A DNA stretch of 58,254 nucleotides from an uncultured Bacillota bacterium (lineage in GTDB: Bacteria > Bacillota > Clostridia > Lachnospirales > Lachnospiraceae): positions 1 to 58,254 of the forward strand of contig CATWQE010000013.1 in the NCBI GenBank assembly GCA_958352855.1. Reading direction: 5' to 3'. A program made the translations under genes and the position numbers. Below, piece by piece: positions 16,785-24,594 of the stretch (the first letter of the stretch is position 1; each line of letters opens with the position of its first letter). Under the pieces are notes generated by a model that ran no database searches, had not been told where the DNA came from, and saw only the letters and a list, made by a program, of their open reading frames with translations.

Positions 16785-18132
16785 CTTCGTCTACTCCTTT
16801 AACATGTACTTTTAACACTGTTTTTGTCTGACTGGTTACTTTATAATACTGGCTGATCCGGTATCCCACAATCCAGAGGATATGGCTTCCATCAGCCAGG
16901 AGAGTTAAATTCTCCCTCTCTTCTCTTGGAATTTTACAGTCAATCATATAGTCTTTTAATTTTTTCGTTCCTCCTGCTTCTGTTACTGTGAGAAAATCCC
17001 CCGGCTTTCTGCGCCGGATTTCAAGACTACTTTTTATTTTATCATAATCAAACCATTTCGTATATGTTTTTTCAGGAATTTGCTGGTTTTCCCACAGAAA
17101 AACCTCAAATTCTAACTCCTTTAAAGGCAATTCTCCTGCTGCCGGAACCCGGATTAAAAGGTTTCCATATACCTGGCTTGCCAGAACACCTCCCGGAAGA
17201 GACACAGAGGCTCCTGTACGCCCCCTGCCAAGGGAAAGAATGCTCTCCACATGAGCGGCTGTTAAATCCTGTTTTTTCCCTGCCACCTGCTCCAATACCA
17301 TGCGGACCACATAGGACTGCATCAGTTCTTTTTCCAGAAACAGCTCCTTTTGTATCCAGTATCCATTCTCTTTTTTCTCCACATAATCTCTATACAGCCT
17401 ATCCGCCTGCCCCCTTAGATATTCCTCAATAGCCAGAAAGGTATCTGCCGCCTGGGTAATATGACTTACAGCTCTTGGATTGATTTTTTCCATCTCCGGC
17501 AGAATTTTATGACGAATCCGGTTTCTGGTATATACGATTTCCTCATTGCTGCTGTCTGTCATCCAGGGGATTTGCTGCTGTTTCAAATATGCTTCGATTT
17601 CCTCTCTGGTGACTTTCAGCAGTGGCCGGATATAAGAAATCCCTTCCTCTGACCTTTGAACCGGGCGTATTCCCCCAAGCCCTGCGGCCTTGGTTCCACG
17701 AATAAGATTGTGGAGAACCGTTTCTGCATTGTCATTTTCATGATGGGCAAGAGCAACCACTGCCTTTCCCCCTAGCTCTGCAGCTTTTTGGGCAAAAGCT
17801 CTTCGCCTTACCATTCTTCCGGTTTCTTCCAGAGAACGCTTTTCTCTGTTGGCAATATCAGGTACCGAATATGTATACACTGTAAAAGGCACGCCAAGCC
17901 TTTCACACAACTCCCTGGCATATTCCTGGTCTCTTAAAGCCTCCTGCCCCCGGATACCATGATTTACGTGAACCCCCTGTAAATGAAAAAATTTCTTTTT
18001 CTGATATCTGCTTACCAAAAACAACAGGCATACCGAATCCCCACCGCCGGATATTCCGACAATGACCTGGCTGCCCGCTTCTATCATATTGTATTTCTCT
18101 ATATAGGAAAATACCCTTTCTTCTATATTCAT
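16777..18132 (-). CDS. tilS: tRNA(Ile)-lysidine synthetase TilS
   Basis: This 451-residue enzyme attaches lysine to C34 of the CAT-anticodon tRNA-Ile, so that it reads AUA codons. The N-terminal PP-loop is visible (GISGGGDSVCLLFL, about 26-39). The TilS substrate-binding and C-terminal domains follow (RRRKPGDF..TKKLKDYMID..IPREER). The gene starts 10 bp after spoIIE with only a weak binding site (AGAGAG), so coupling is likely. Confidence 0.95.
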   Translation of the reverse strand: MNIEERVFSYIEKYNMIEAGSQVIVGISGGGDSVCLLFLVSRYQKKKFFHLQGVHVNHGIRGQEALRDQEYARELCERLGVPFTVYTYSVPDIANREKRSLEETGRMVRRRAFAQKAAELGGKAVVALAHHENDNAETVLHNLIRGTKAAGLGGIRPVQRSEEGISYIRPLLKVTREEIEAYLKQQQIPWMTDSSNEEIVYTRNRIRHKILPEMEKINPRAVSHITQAADTFLAIEEYLRGQADRLYRDYVEKKENGYWIQKELFLEKELMQSYVVRMVLEQVAGKKQDLTAAHVESILSLGRGRTGASVSLPGGVLASQVYGNLLIRVPAAGELPLKELEFEVFLWENQQIPEKTYTKWFDYDKIKSSLEIRRRKPGDFLTVTEAGGTKKLKDYMIDCKIPREERENLTLLADGSHILWIVGYRISQYYKVTSQTKTVLKVHVKGVDEDE

Positions 18133-18141
18133 CTCTCTGTT

Positions 18142-19629
18142 TTAATTCCTCCAAAGTCCTGCTGTGAGAATAGTCATATCATCTTCTGCCTTATATTCAC
18201 TGTAGGTCAGCACCCGCTCCAGGATTCCCCTGCCAAGTTCCTGGGCCGCGCTGGCATGGGTCTCAAGAATAATTTCTTTCATAGTTTCTTCTGCGCATTC
18301 GCAGGGCAGCGCATCCAGCACTCCATCTGTCACCATAATCAGGAAATCTCCCTCATACAGTTTTTTTGCCGCTGTCTGAAAATCTGCCTGCTGCACTAAC
18401 CCAAGAGCCAGGCTAGTAGACGAAATCGCTTCTACCCAATGATCCCGTTTAATAAAAGTTGTAGCAGCTCCTGCTTTTAAAAAGTGACATACACCGGAAT
18501 ATAAATCCACCATGGAAATATCTACAGTAGAAAATCTGCCATTCTGGTTTCGCAGATTTAATACCGAATTTACCATTCTGGCTGCTGTCTCTCCTGAAAA
18601 GCCTGCTTCCACCAACTGCTCCAGTGTATCTACAATACTTTCACTTTCTCTGCAGGCTTCCAGACCAGAGCCCATACCATCGGAAAGACACATAAAAAAC
18701 TGTCCGTTCTCCTCTGTGGTACAGGTATAATTATCACCTGAAATCGTTTCCTTATCCTTGGTCATTTTAGCGGCTCCATAAAGCATTTTGAAATTCACAG
18801 CTTCCCCAAATCCCATAATGGAAAACTCTTTTCCTATGATTGTTTTTCCCTCTGCCCTTGGTATCATCCGATTTCCGCTTAGTTTTGAAAGTACCTGAGC
18901 CGCCTCTGTCGCTGAAATACATCCACTGCCGGTTGTTCTAAGCTCTGCATAATACCGGATTCTGCCATCCGGCTGTTCCAGCATCCAAAGATTTCCCACC
19001 TGAATCTGCTTCTTTTTTAAAGCCTTTTCTACTTCTTCCCGAAACTGCCTGTCCACCTCCACGAAATCAAACAAATCTCTGGATAAAGTTTTCATCAACT
19101 GCGCTACTTCCTGCAGCTGCTCTGCAACTGCCATTCTGTTTTCCAAAAGTTTGTTATTCCAGATTAAGTTCTGTCGTTCTCTTTCCATCAGCCTTTGTAA
19201 TTCCTGCATCAGCTTTCCCTGATTTACACAGACCCCTGTCAAATCTGCTCTGGCCTTTCTAAGAGCCTCTTCATCCTGCTCTTCCATAATCCGCAAAAGG
19301 TCATAGATTCTCTGATAGGACTGGATGGAATGCTGTTTCCAGCAAACCTGGTTCAAATGACATCTGCGGCACACTCCCTCCTGCACCTCTTCTGCCATTG
19401 CCTCCAGTTCCTGACTGGAAAGGTACTCCTTCCTGTATGGCGTTTCATAAAAACTGTTTGCCAGTTTCTGGAAGGATTCCGCATAGCGCTGCATTTTCTC
19501 TTTTTGTGGATACTGATCGTAGACCAAAGCTGCCGCACTTTTTTTCATTTCTGAAAAAATAGTTTTTGCCATGTCACGTAATATGAGCAGAACGCCGATT
19601 ACGAGCATGGCAATGATCCATTCCTGCAT
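18142..19629 (-). CDS. spoIIE: SpoIIE-like protein phosphatase, short form
   Basis: This 495-residue protein is placed where spoIIE lies in Bacillus. Only one membrane segment (about 3-20) replaces the ten-span region usual in SpoIIE of about 800 residues. A central region follows with the Cys cluster CRRCHLNQVCW and predicted coiled coils. The C-terminal PP2C/SpoIIE phosphatase has ISGDNYT, LSDGMGSG, FLKAGAA, VTDGV and EDDMT. In Bacillus the enzyme dephosphorylates SpoIIAA to release sigma-F in the forespore. I place the start at 19629, just after GGGAGGGAAC, eight codons inside the longest frame. The promoter at 19670-19702 supports a sporulation role. Confidence 0.88.
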   Translation of the reverse strand: MQEWIIAMLVIGVLLILRDMAKTIFSEMKKSAAALVYDQYPQKEKMQRYAESFQKLANSFYETPYRKEYLSSQELEAMAEEVQEGVCRRCHLNQVCWKQHSIQSYQRIYDLLRIMEEQDEEALRKARADLTGVCVNQGKLMQELQRLMERERQNLIWNNKLLENRMAVAEQLQEVAQLMKTLSRDLFDFVEVDRQFREEVEKALKKKQIQVGNLWMLEQPDGRIRYYAELRTTGSGCISATEAAQVLSKLSGNRMIPRAEGKTIIGKEFSIMGFGEAVNFKMLYGAAKMTKDKETISGDNYTCTTEENGQFFMCLSDGMGSGLEACRESESIVDTLEQLVEAGFSGETAARMVNSVLNLRNQNGRFSTVDISMVDLYSGVCHFLKAGAATTFIKRDHWVEAISSTSLALGLVQQADFQTAAKKLYEGDFLIMVTDGVLDALPCECAEETMKEIILETHASAAQELGRGILERVLTYSEYKAEDDMTILTAGLWRN

Positions 19630-19669
19630 CTTGTTCCCTCCCTGAATAAGCAACCGCTATCAAGGATTT

Positions 19670-19702
19670 ATTATAGATGCTTTTCTCTTTAAACTTTGTC
19701 AA
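19670..19702 (-). promoter_or_regulatory. Candidate Spo0A-dependent spoIIE promoter
   Basis: TTGACA (19702-19697) and TATAAT (19675-19670) on the minus strand are both consensus but 21 bp apart, too far for ordinary sigma-A use. TTTGTCAAA on the plus strand (19695-19703) overlaps the -35 and differs at one position from the Spo0A box TTTGTCGAA. As I recall, the Bacillus subtilis spoIIE and spoIIG promoters have the same odd long spacing (21 and 22 bp) and need Spo0A. Confidence 0.6.
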
Positions 19703-19754
19703 AAACAGTACCCTGATTCAGAAAACTTTCAGACAAAATCTGCTGATTTCTTCC

Positions 19755-20093
19755 TTACTCTTCTGTCTTAAAAATAATTTCGTTTCCTTTTACAAGCCCC
19801 AGCTTTTCTCTGGCAACCTGCTCCGCATATTCGTCTGTTTTCATGTAGTCCTTCAGGTCGTCGATTTCCTGGGTACGCTGTGTTTCCTCTTCCAGTTTTT
19901 CATCTAGCTTCTCCAGCTTGCTGTTGTAGCTGTCCAACTGCTTTTGCAGATCCATTCCCTTCGCCATCATTCCAATAAACAAAACACTCACTACAAAAGT
20001 AATCCCCAGCATTGCCATTCTATTTTGCTGTTTTGCTCTTGTGGCTCTCTTTTTCTTTGCCTTTTTTATATTTCTGCTTCCCATTTTTCCCAT
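19755..20093 (-). CDS. divIC: Septum formation initiator DivIC/FtsB family
   Basis: This 112-residue divisome protein has a strongly basic cytoplasmic N terminus, one membrane segment (about 29-46) and an outer coiled coil (KQLDSYNSKLEKLDEKLEEE). A short globular end with the typical REKLGLVKGNEIIF follows. It stabilises the division complex with FtsL and DivIB. The gene overlaps the end of yabQ by 74 bp in another frame. An ATG exists right after the yabQ stop but has no binding site and would remove the basic N terminus, so I prefer 20093. The yabQ-divIC order is as in Bacillus. Confidence 0.88.
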   Translation of the reverse strand: MGKMGSRNIKKAKKKRATRAKQQNRMAMLGITFVVSVLFIGMMAKGMDLQKQLDSYNSKLEKLDEKLEEETQRTQEIDDLKDYMKTDEYAEQVAREKLGLVKGNEIIFKTEE

Positions 20094-20532
20094 AAATACG
20101 CTCTCTTATTGTTTGTATAGACTTTTGTTCACTTAGAAAAATTTTAACTCTATCCAGTTGAAATTTCAACCTTTTTCTCCATTTTCTTATGGGTCTTACT
20201 GGAAATGCCAAAAGCTTCCCAAGCTTCTTTAATACCCAGGTGCTTCCCTTCACCATAAGACTGCTGATTCCTTTGTAATATATCAATGCTCCAAGCCCCG
20301 CCGCGCATAATGTATAGACCCGTATTACCCCATCGTTTTCCCCATAAATCATGGAAAACAAGAAGATTCCTGCCATACACCAGTACAGAAAATCTTCGAT
20401 TCCTGTAAGCGCCACGCTGTGTGCCTTCACATTACGGAAAATACGAAGGATATCATAAGAAACCGTAAGAATCACTCCACTTAGGAATGCCCTGCAAAAA
20501 AATGCCAGCTCCTGTTGCATATAATTGCTCAT
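20020..20532 (-). CDS. yabQ: Spore cortex biosynthesis protein YabQ
   Basis: This 170-residue membrane protein is needed for spore cortex formation in Bacillus. Several membrane segments (about 9-27, 40-60, 65-85) form the YabQ core (FLSGVILTVSYDILRIFRN, then FLYWCMAG). A basic C-terminal tail follows. It begins 2 bp after yabP with a poor ribosome binding site, so it is probably translated by coupling. The role is assigned by family and by its position between yabP and divIC. Confidence 0.9.
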   Translation of the reverse strand: MSNYMQQELAFFCRAFLSGVILTVSYDILRIFRNVKAHSVALTGIEDFLYWCMAGIFLFSMIYGENDGVIRVYTLCAAGLGALIYYKGISSLMVKGSTWVLKKLGKLLAFPVRPIRKWRKRLKFQLDRVKIFLSEQKSIQTIRERIYGKNGKQKYKKGKEKESHKSKTAK

Positions 20533-20534
20533 GG

Positions 20535-20819
20535 TTATTGGAAAAGCCTTTTCAGCATTCCCTCTCCTCCTTTTGATTTTGCAACTCCCTGGCTATAGAC
20601 CAGACTGTCTACCCGTCCCTGGATGTCCACTTCCTGTTTTTCCAGGTCTAACCGGGTCACATGAAGGCCTTCTCCCTGGACTGTGAGGATTCCTTCCTCT
20701 GTCACCAGGCTGATTTCTTTCTCATCAAAAGAATTTACATCCCGCACGCCGGTAAAACTTCCCTGTTCCCGTCTAAGAAGCTGAAGCCTGTGTTCTGCCT
20801 TATGATTTTTCTCTTCCAA
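20535..20819 (-). CDS. yabP: Sporulation protein YabP
   Basis: This 94-residue protein of the YabP/YqfC family contains the core GVRDVNSFDEKEISLVTEEG and LTVQGEGLHVTRLDLEKQEV. In Bacillus it is made in the mother cell under sigma-E and is required for cortex assembly. The start is TTG at 20819, preceded by GGGGGAGTGATGAAG. The nearby ATG at 20825 is out of frame. The ribosome binding site is in the 3' arm of a strong hairpin (20823-20877), and a sigma-E-like promoter overlaps that hairpin. Confidence 0.9.
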   Translation of the reverse strand: MEEKNHKAEHRLQLLRREQGSFTGVRDVNSFDEKEISLVTEEGILTVQGEGLHVTRLDLEKQEVDIQGRVDSLVYSQGVAKSKGGEGMLKRLFQ

Positions 20820-20822
20820 ACT

Positions 20823-20877
20823 TCATCACTCCCCCACAGATCTTCTTATGAAAGATTATATGGGGGCGCAGTGATGA
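20823..20877 (-). promoter_or_regulatory. Hairpin masking the yabP ribosome binding site
   Basis: On the minus strand the 5' arm (20877-20861, TCATCACTGCGCCCCCA) pairs with the 3' arm (20836-20823, TGGGGGAGTGATGA): 6 plus 8 base pairs with a 3-nt bulge and a 24-nt loop. The 3' arm contains the GGGGGAG ribosome binding site of yabP. No T run follows, so it is not an intrinsic terminator. Confidence 0.65.
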
Positions 20878-20884
20878 TTATACC
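20855..20884 (-). promoter_or_regulatory. Sigma-E-like promoter of yabP-yabQ
   Basis: GGTATAAT (20884-20877) and CATATAAT (20862-20855) on the minus strand are 14 bp apart. The -10 differs in one position from the sigma-E form CATACAAT, and the spacing is typical. Transcription would start near 20848, in the loop of the hairpin at 20823-20877. Confidence 0.55.
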
Positions 20885-20897
20885 GCCTATTGTGTTT

Positions 20898-21137
20898 TTA
20901 TAAATATTTAAACAGCTCACTGGCAGCTTCTTTTTTTACAGTTTCCTGTACATCCAGGACCTCTACCCGGACATTTTTACTTCCAAACTGAATTTCCAGA
21001 ATATCTCCTGCCTTCACCTGAGCAGACGCCTTGGCAGGCTTATCATTAATCAGCACACGACCTGCATCACAGGCCTCGTTTGCCACTGTTCTTCTTTTAA
21101 TTAATCTGGAAACCTTTAAATACTTATCAAGTCTCAT
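20898..21137 (-). CDS. rqcP: S4-domain protein RqcP (YabO)
   Basis: This 79-residue protein is almost entirely an S4 RNA-binding domain (MRLDKYLKVSRLIKRRTVA...GDILEIQFG). RqcP, earlier YabO, helps RqcH add alanine tails on stalled 50S subunits in ribosome quality control. It lies upstream of yabP as in Bacillus. The start is supported by AAAGGAGAACAGG. Confidence 0.92.
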   Translation of the reverse strand: MRLDKYLKVSRLIKRRTVANEACDAGRVLINDKPAKASAQVKAGDILEIQFGSKNVRVEVLDVQETVKKEAASELFKYL

Positions 21138-21153
21138 CCTGTTCTCCTTTGCC

Positions 21154-21226
21154 TGAAAAGAAAATCAGGAGATGCTGCATCCGGCCATAGGGTTATCCTG
21201 TCTGCCGGACAATGCCACATCTCCTG
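21154..21226 (-). terminator. Terminator after the HU gene
   Basis: CAGGAGATG (minus, 21226-21218) pairs with CATCTCCTG (21174-21166), with a second inner stem GTCCGGC/GCCGGAT. The sequence TTTTCTTTTC follows. It ends the abundant HU message before rqcP. Confidence 0.75.
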
Positions 21227-21254
21227 CTTGATCGTCTTACTTTCTGACTATGGA

Positions 21255-21530
21255 TTATGCGTTTACTAAATCTTTCAGAGCTTTACCAGCTTTGAATTTT
21301 GGAGACTTAGAAGCTGAGATTGTCATAGTCTCACCTGTCTTTGGATTTCTTCCTTCTCTTGCTGCTCTTTCAGAAACTTCAAAAGTACCAAATCCTACTA
21401 ACTGAACTTTTTCACCCTTCTGCATTTCTTCGGATACAACATCAATAAAAGCCTTTAAAGCTAAATCTGCATCTTTTTTAGATAACTGTGTTTTCTCTGC
21501 CATAGCAGCAACTAATTCTGTTCTGTTCAT
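21255..21530 (-). CDS. hup: DNA-binding protein HU
   Basis: This 91-residue nucleoid protein has the standard HU fold and the signature VGFGTFEVSERAAREGRNPK. It bends DNA and compacts the nucleoid as a dimer. The start has AGGAGG upstream. A near-perfect promoter (21630-21658) and a leader of about 95 nt with small hairpins precede it. HU next to rqcP and yabP is common in clostridia. Confidence 0.97.
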   Translation of the reverse strand: MNRTELVAAMAEKTQLSKKDADLALKAFIDVVSEEMQKGEKVQLVGFGTFEVSERAAREGRNPKTGETMTISASKSPKFKAGKALKDLVNA

Positions 21531-21629
21531 GAGTATTCCTCCTAAATAAATTTAGCCGTACAGAACTGCCTGCAACAGCCTGTCCTGGGTCTAATTGCCT
21601 TACTGCGCTGTTTCCGCAGTCTACAGATA

Positions 21630-21658
21630 TTTATACCTTTTTTCTATAGGTTTGTCAA
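21630..21658 (-). promoter_or_regulatory. Strong promoter of hup
   Basis: TTGACA (21658-21653) and TATAAA (21635-21630) are 17 bp apart on the minus strand. The leader that follows contains the hairpin CTGCGGAAACAGCGCAG. Confidence 0.8.
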
Positions 21659-21714
21659 GCATATTAAAGGTTTTTTATTACTATTCAGCCATTGTCCCCT
21701 TGGCTGAACAGTGA

Positions 21715-23448
21715 TCACATCATCTGGTCAATTAATTTTTTCAGTTCCTGGCCAAGAGCTGCTGATTTTTCCTCTGCATCTGTCAGGGAGGTTCCTTTTA
21801 CTCCATAGTAAATTTTAATCTTCGGTTCTGTTCCGGATGGACGTACACATACCCATGTGTCGTCAGTCAGGTCATAGTACAGCACATTGGAGCTTGGAAG
21901 CCCTGTTGCCTTTACCTCTTTTGTTTCCATATCTACAATGGTATCTGCCTTATAATCTCTTGCAGAAAGCACCTTGTAGCCGCCGATTTCTGCTGGTGGA
22001 TTCTTTCTTAAATTTTCCAGAATGGTCTGAATCTGCGCAAGACCTTCAATTCCCTTGAGTGTAATGGACTGAATATCATCTTTGTAATAGCCATAACGCT
22101 CATACATTTCGATCATAGCATCCCACAAAGTCATATCCTTTGTCTTATAGTAAGCTGCCGCCTCACAAAGAGCCATGGTTGCTACAATAGCGTCCTTGTC
22201 TCTTGCATGAGTACCAATCAGGCATCCATAGCTTTCTTCAAAGCCAAAGAGATAAGAACCAGCGCCACTGGTCTCAAAGCCTAAAATCTGCTGTCCAATG
22301 TACTTAAATCCAGTGAGCACTTCAATGAATTTCACACCATAATATTTTGCAATGGCTGCCGCCATATTTGTGGTAACAATGGTAGAAATCATAGCTCCAT
22401 CCTGTGGAAGGCTTCCGTTTACCGCTTTTCTCTGTCCCAGCTCATAATCTGCCAGCAGACATCCTGACATATTTCCTGTAAGGGTATGATATTCGCCGTT
22501 TTTATCTTTCACACGAACTCCCAAACGGTCTGCATCCGGGTCTGTTGCCAGAACCAGGTCTGCATCTACTTCTTTTGCCAGCTTCAGTCCCAGTTCAAAT
22601 GCTTCGTCTGCTTCCGGGTTTGGATAGCTGACTGTTGGGAATTCTCCGTCTGGAAGCTCCTGCTCTTTTACCACATAAACCTGTTCAAATCCCAGCTCTT
22701 TTAATACTCTTCTTGCAGGAATATTTCCTGTTCCATGAAGAGGGCTGTAAACGATTTTCAGTTCTTTTGCCATGGCTTTGATGGCATCCATGTGAATAAC
22801 CTGGCTTTTCAGCTCTTCTATATAAGCGTCGTCCACTTCTTTTCCAATAACCTGGAACAGCCCTGCAGCTTTTGCAGCTTCCTCGTCCATGGTTTTCACA
22901 GTATTATAATCTGTTACCTTCTGAACCTCTGCCATAATACCGCTGTCATGAGGCGGTGTAATCTGCGCGCCATCTTCCCAGTATACTTTGTAGCCATTGT
23001 ATTCCGGCGGATTATGGCTTGCTGTAATATTAATACCAGCAATACAGCCTAATTTCCGTACTGCATAGGATAACTCCGGTGTTGGTCTTAAAGAGTCAAA
23101 AATATATGCTTTCACGCCATTGGCAGCCAGGCACAATGCCGCTTCTTTTGCAAATTCCGGTGACATACGACGGGAATCATGGGCAATAGCAACTCCCTTT
23201 TCCTGTCCCTTTACTGCCGCAATATAATTTGCCAGTCCCTGTGTTGTTTTTCTTACCGTATAAATATTCATGCGGTTGGTTCCTGCGCCGATTACACCCC
23301 GAAGTCCGGCTGTACCGAATTCCAGTTCTTTATAAAACCGCTCTTTGATTTCATTTTCATCTTGTTCAATGGCTTTTAACTCTGCCTTTGTTTCCTCATC
23401 AAAATATGGATTGGAAAGCCACTCTTCATACAGTTTTTTATAGTCCAT
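21715..23448 (-). CDS. pgcA: Phospho-sugar mutase (alpha-phosphoglucomutase)
   Basis: This 577-residue enzyme interconverts glucose 1-phosphate and glucose 6-phosphate. The phosphoserine loop is visible (GINITASHNPPEYNGYKVYW), as are the metal loop TDPDADRLGVRV, the sugar loop GFEESYGCL and the phosphate site RPSGTEPKIKIYYG. Length fits the PgcA/phosphopentomutase-like group. I place the start at 23448 after AGGAGGTAATAGAG, 18 codons inside the longest frame. It could receive the glucose 1-phosphate made by phosphorylases, although GH65 releases the beta anomer, which this enzyme does not use. Confidence 0.95.
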   Translation of the reverse strand: MDYKKLYEEWLSNPYFDEETKAELKAIEQDENEIKERFYKELEFGTAGLRGVIGAGTNRMNIYTVRKTTQGLANYIAAVKGQEKGVAIAHDSRRMSPEFAKEAALCLAANGVKAYIFDSLRPTPELSYAVRKLGCIAGINITASHNPPEYNGYKVYWEDGAQITPPHDSGIMAEVQKVTDYNTVKTMDEEAAKAAGLFQVIGKEVDDAYIEELKSQVIHMDAIKAMAKELKIVYSPLHGTGNIPARRVLKELGFEQVYVVKEQELPDGEFPTVSYPNPEADEAFELGLKLAKEVDADLVLATDPDADRLGVRVKDKNGEYHTLTGNMSGCLLADYELGQRKAVNGSLPQDGAMISTIVTTNMAAAIAKYYGVKFIEVLTGFKYIGQQILGFETSGAGSYLFGFEESYGCLIGTHARDKDAIVATMALCEAAAYYKTKDMTLWDAMIEMYERYGYYKDDIQSITLKGIEGLAQIQTILENLRKNPPAEIGGYKVLSARDYKADTIVDMETKEVKATGLPSSNVLYYDLTDDTWVCVRPSGTEPKIKIYYGVKGTSLTDAEEKSAALGQELKKLIDQMM

Positions 23449-23493
23449 CTCTATTACCTCCTGTGCAGCTTTTCTGCTGTGTCTTCTTGGATT

Positions 23494-23522
23494 ATTATAC
23501 ACTATTAACGTGGAAAATTCAA
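23494..23522 (-). promoter_or_regulatory. Promoter of pgcA
   Basis: TTGAAT (23522-23517) and TATAAT (23499-23494) on the minus strand are 17 bp apart, 46 bp before the start codon. Confidence 0.75.
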
Positions 23523-23541
23523 ATACTGCACCGCTTTTTTG

Positions 23542-24567
23542 TTATAGAGATTCTACGAAATTTCGCCATTTTTCTTCCTGATTCGCCAGACGATTTAGCT
23601 TTTCCAGGTTCTTTTTGGAAATCCATGCCTTATTATGGGTATAATAATAATTTGCAAGCTTCCAATATTTTTCCGGATAAGCAAACCTTATTTTCAGATT
23701 TTCCTTCTCAATTTTAGAAATAGGACGTGTTTCCTCATAAACCTGAAGCATGGCGTTTCCCAGGGAAATATCCCAGTCATGTTTTTCTAATATTTTCCTC
23801 ATAAACTGATACAAATCTGCCATCTGCACATCAAAACCCCATTTATCAAAGTTTGTCACTGCAGTAGCCTTTCCGGCATTTTTCTCATGTAACATAAGCA
23901 CATTATGCTGGTTAAATTCCCCATGGCACACCAGCCCCCTGTCCATAGTATTTTCATATAATTGTGTATACTCTGAGGCTTCCAGATGCTTTAATGCCTC
24001 TTCCCCATGTCTCAGAAATCTGCGGATGGTGTCCAGAAATGCCAACTCAAATTCATTCTTTTTCCGCTTTGCGCTCACAAATTTCCTGATTTTCCGAAGC
24101 TCTGCATTATGTCTCGCAAACTCTGTGGTCAGGGGCTGTCTCACATAATGAGCCTGCACAGGCAGCTGCATCACTCTATGTAAATCTGCCATGGCAGTAA
24201 TTCCCCTGTAAATATCTCCCTCACTTCTGGTATCACATTCTCTTCCTTCATACCAGCGCTTGACCACATAGGAAATATTATCTTTGTCCAGTGAAATGTA
24301 AGCTCCTTCCTGATTTGGCAGAATCTCATCGCACAAGACCTGGCTTTTTTCCCCGATACAGGACAAAAGACAAGCCTGGTATTCCAGCTTCTTAGGTGTA
24401 CCGCAAAATTCTTTAATCAGGACAAGCCCCTGATCTGTCTCACAGATGAGGGCTCCTCTTCCACGATACACAGCTATGGATTCCAGGCCATATTGTTCCA
24501 GGACACTAAGACCACGATCATACACTTGCTTCTCCCCCTTTTCTCCACTTCTTGTGTTCTTCTTCAT
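23542..24567 (-). CDS. CotS-family spore coat protein, kinase-like fold
   Basis: This 341-residue protein of the CotS/YutH group has an aminoglycoside-phosphotransferase-like fold. The catalytic-loop-like motif is DRGLVCHGEFNQHNVLM, and a later NFDKWGFDVQMADLYQFM corresponds to the metal loop. In Bacillus, CotS is a coat component and kinase activity has been shown only for some relatives. It lies between cca and pgcA, 27 bp after cca, with a weak ribosome binding site. A spore function is inferred from the family. Confidence 0.85.
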   Translation of the reverse strand: MKKNTRSGEKGEKQVYDRGLSVLEQYGLESIAVYRGRGALICETDQGLVLIKEFCGTPKKLEYQACLLSCIGEKSQVLCDEILPNQEGAYISLDKDNISYVVKRWYEGRECDTRSEGDIYRGITAMADLHRVMQLPVQAHYVRQPLTTEFARHNAELRKIRKFVSAKRKKNEFELAFLDTIRRFLRHGEEALKHLEASEYTQLYENTMDRGLVCHGEFNQHNVLMLHEKNAGKATAVTNFDKWGFDVQMADLYQFMRKILEKHDWDISLGNAMLQVYEETRPISKIEKENLKIRFAYPEKYWKLANYYYTHNKAWISKKNLEKLNRLANQEEKWRNFVESL

Positions 24568-24594
24568 TCTATGCAGGAGAAAACAGGGTTAGAA

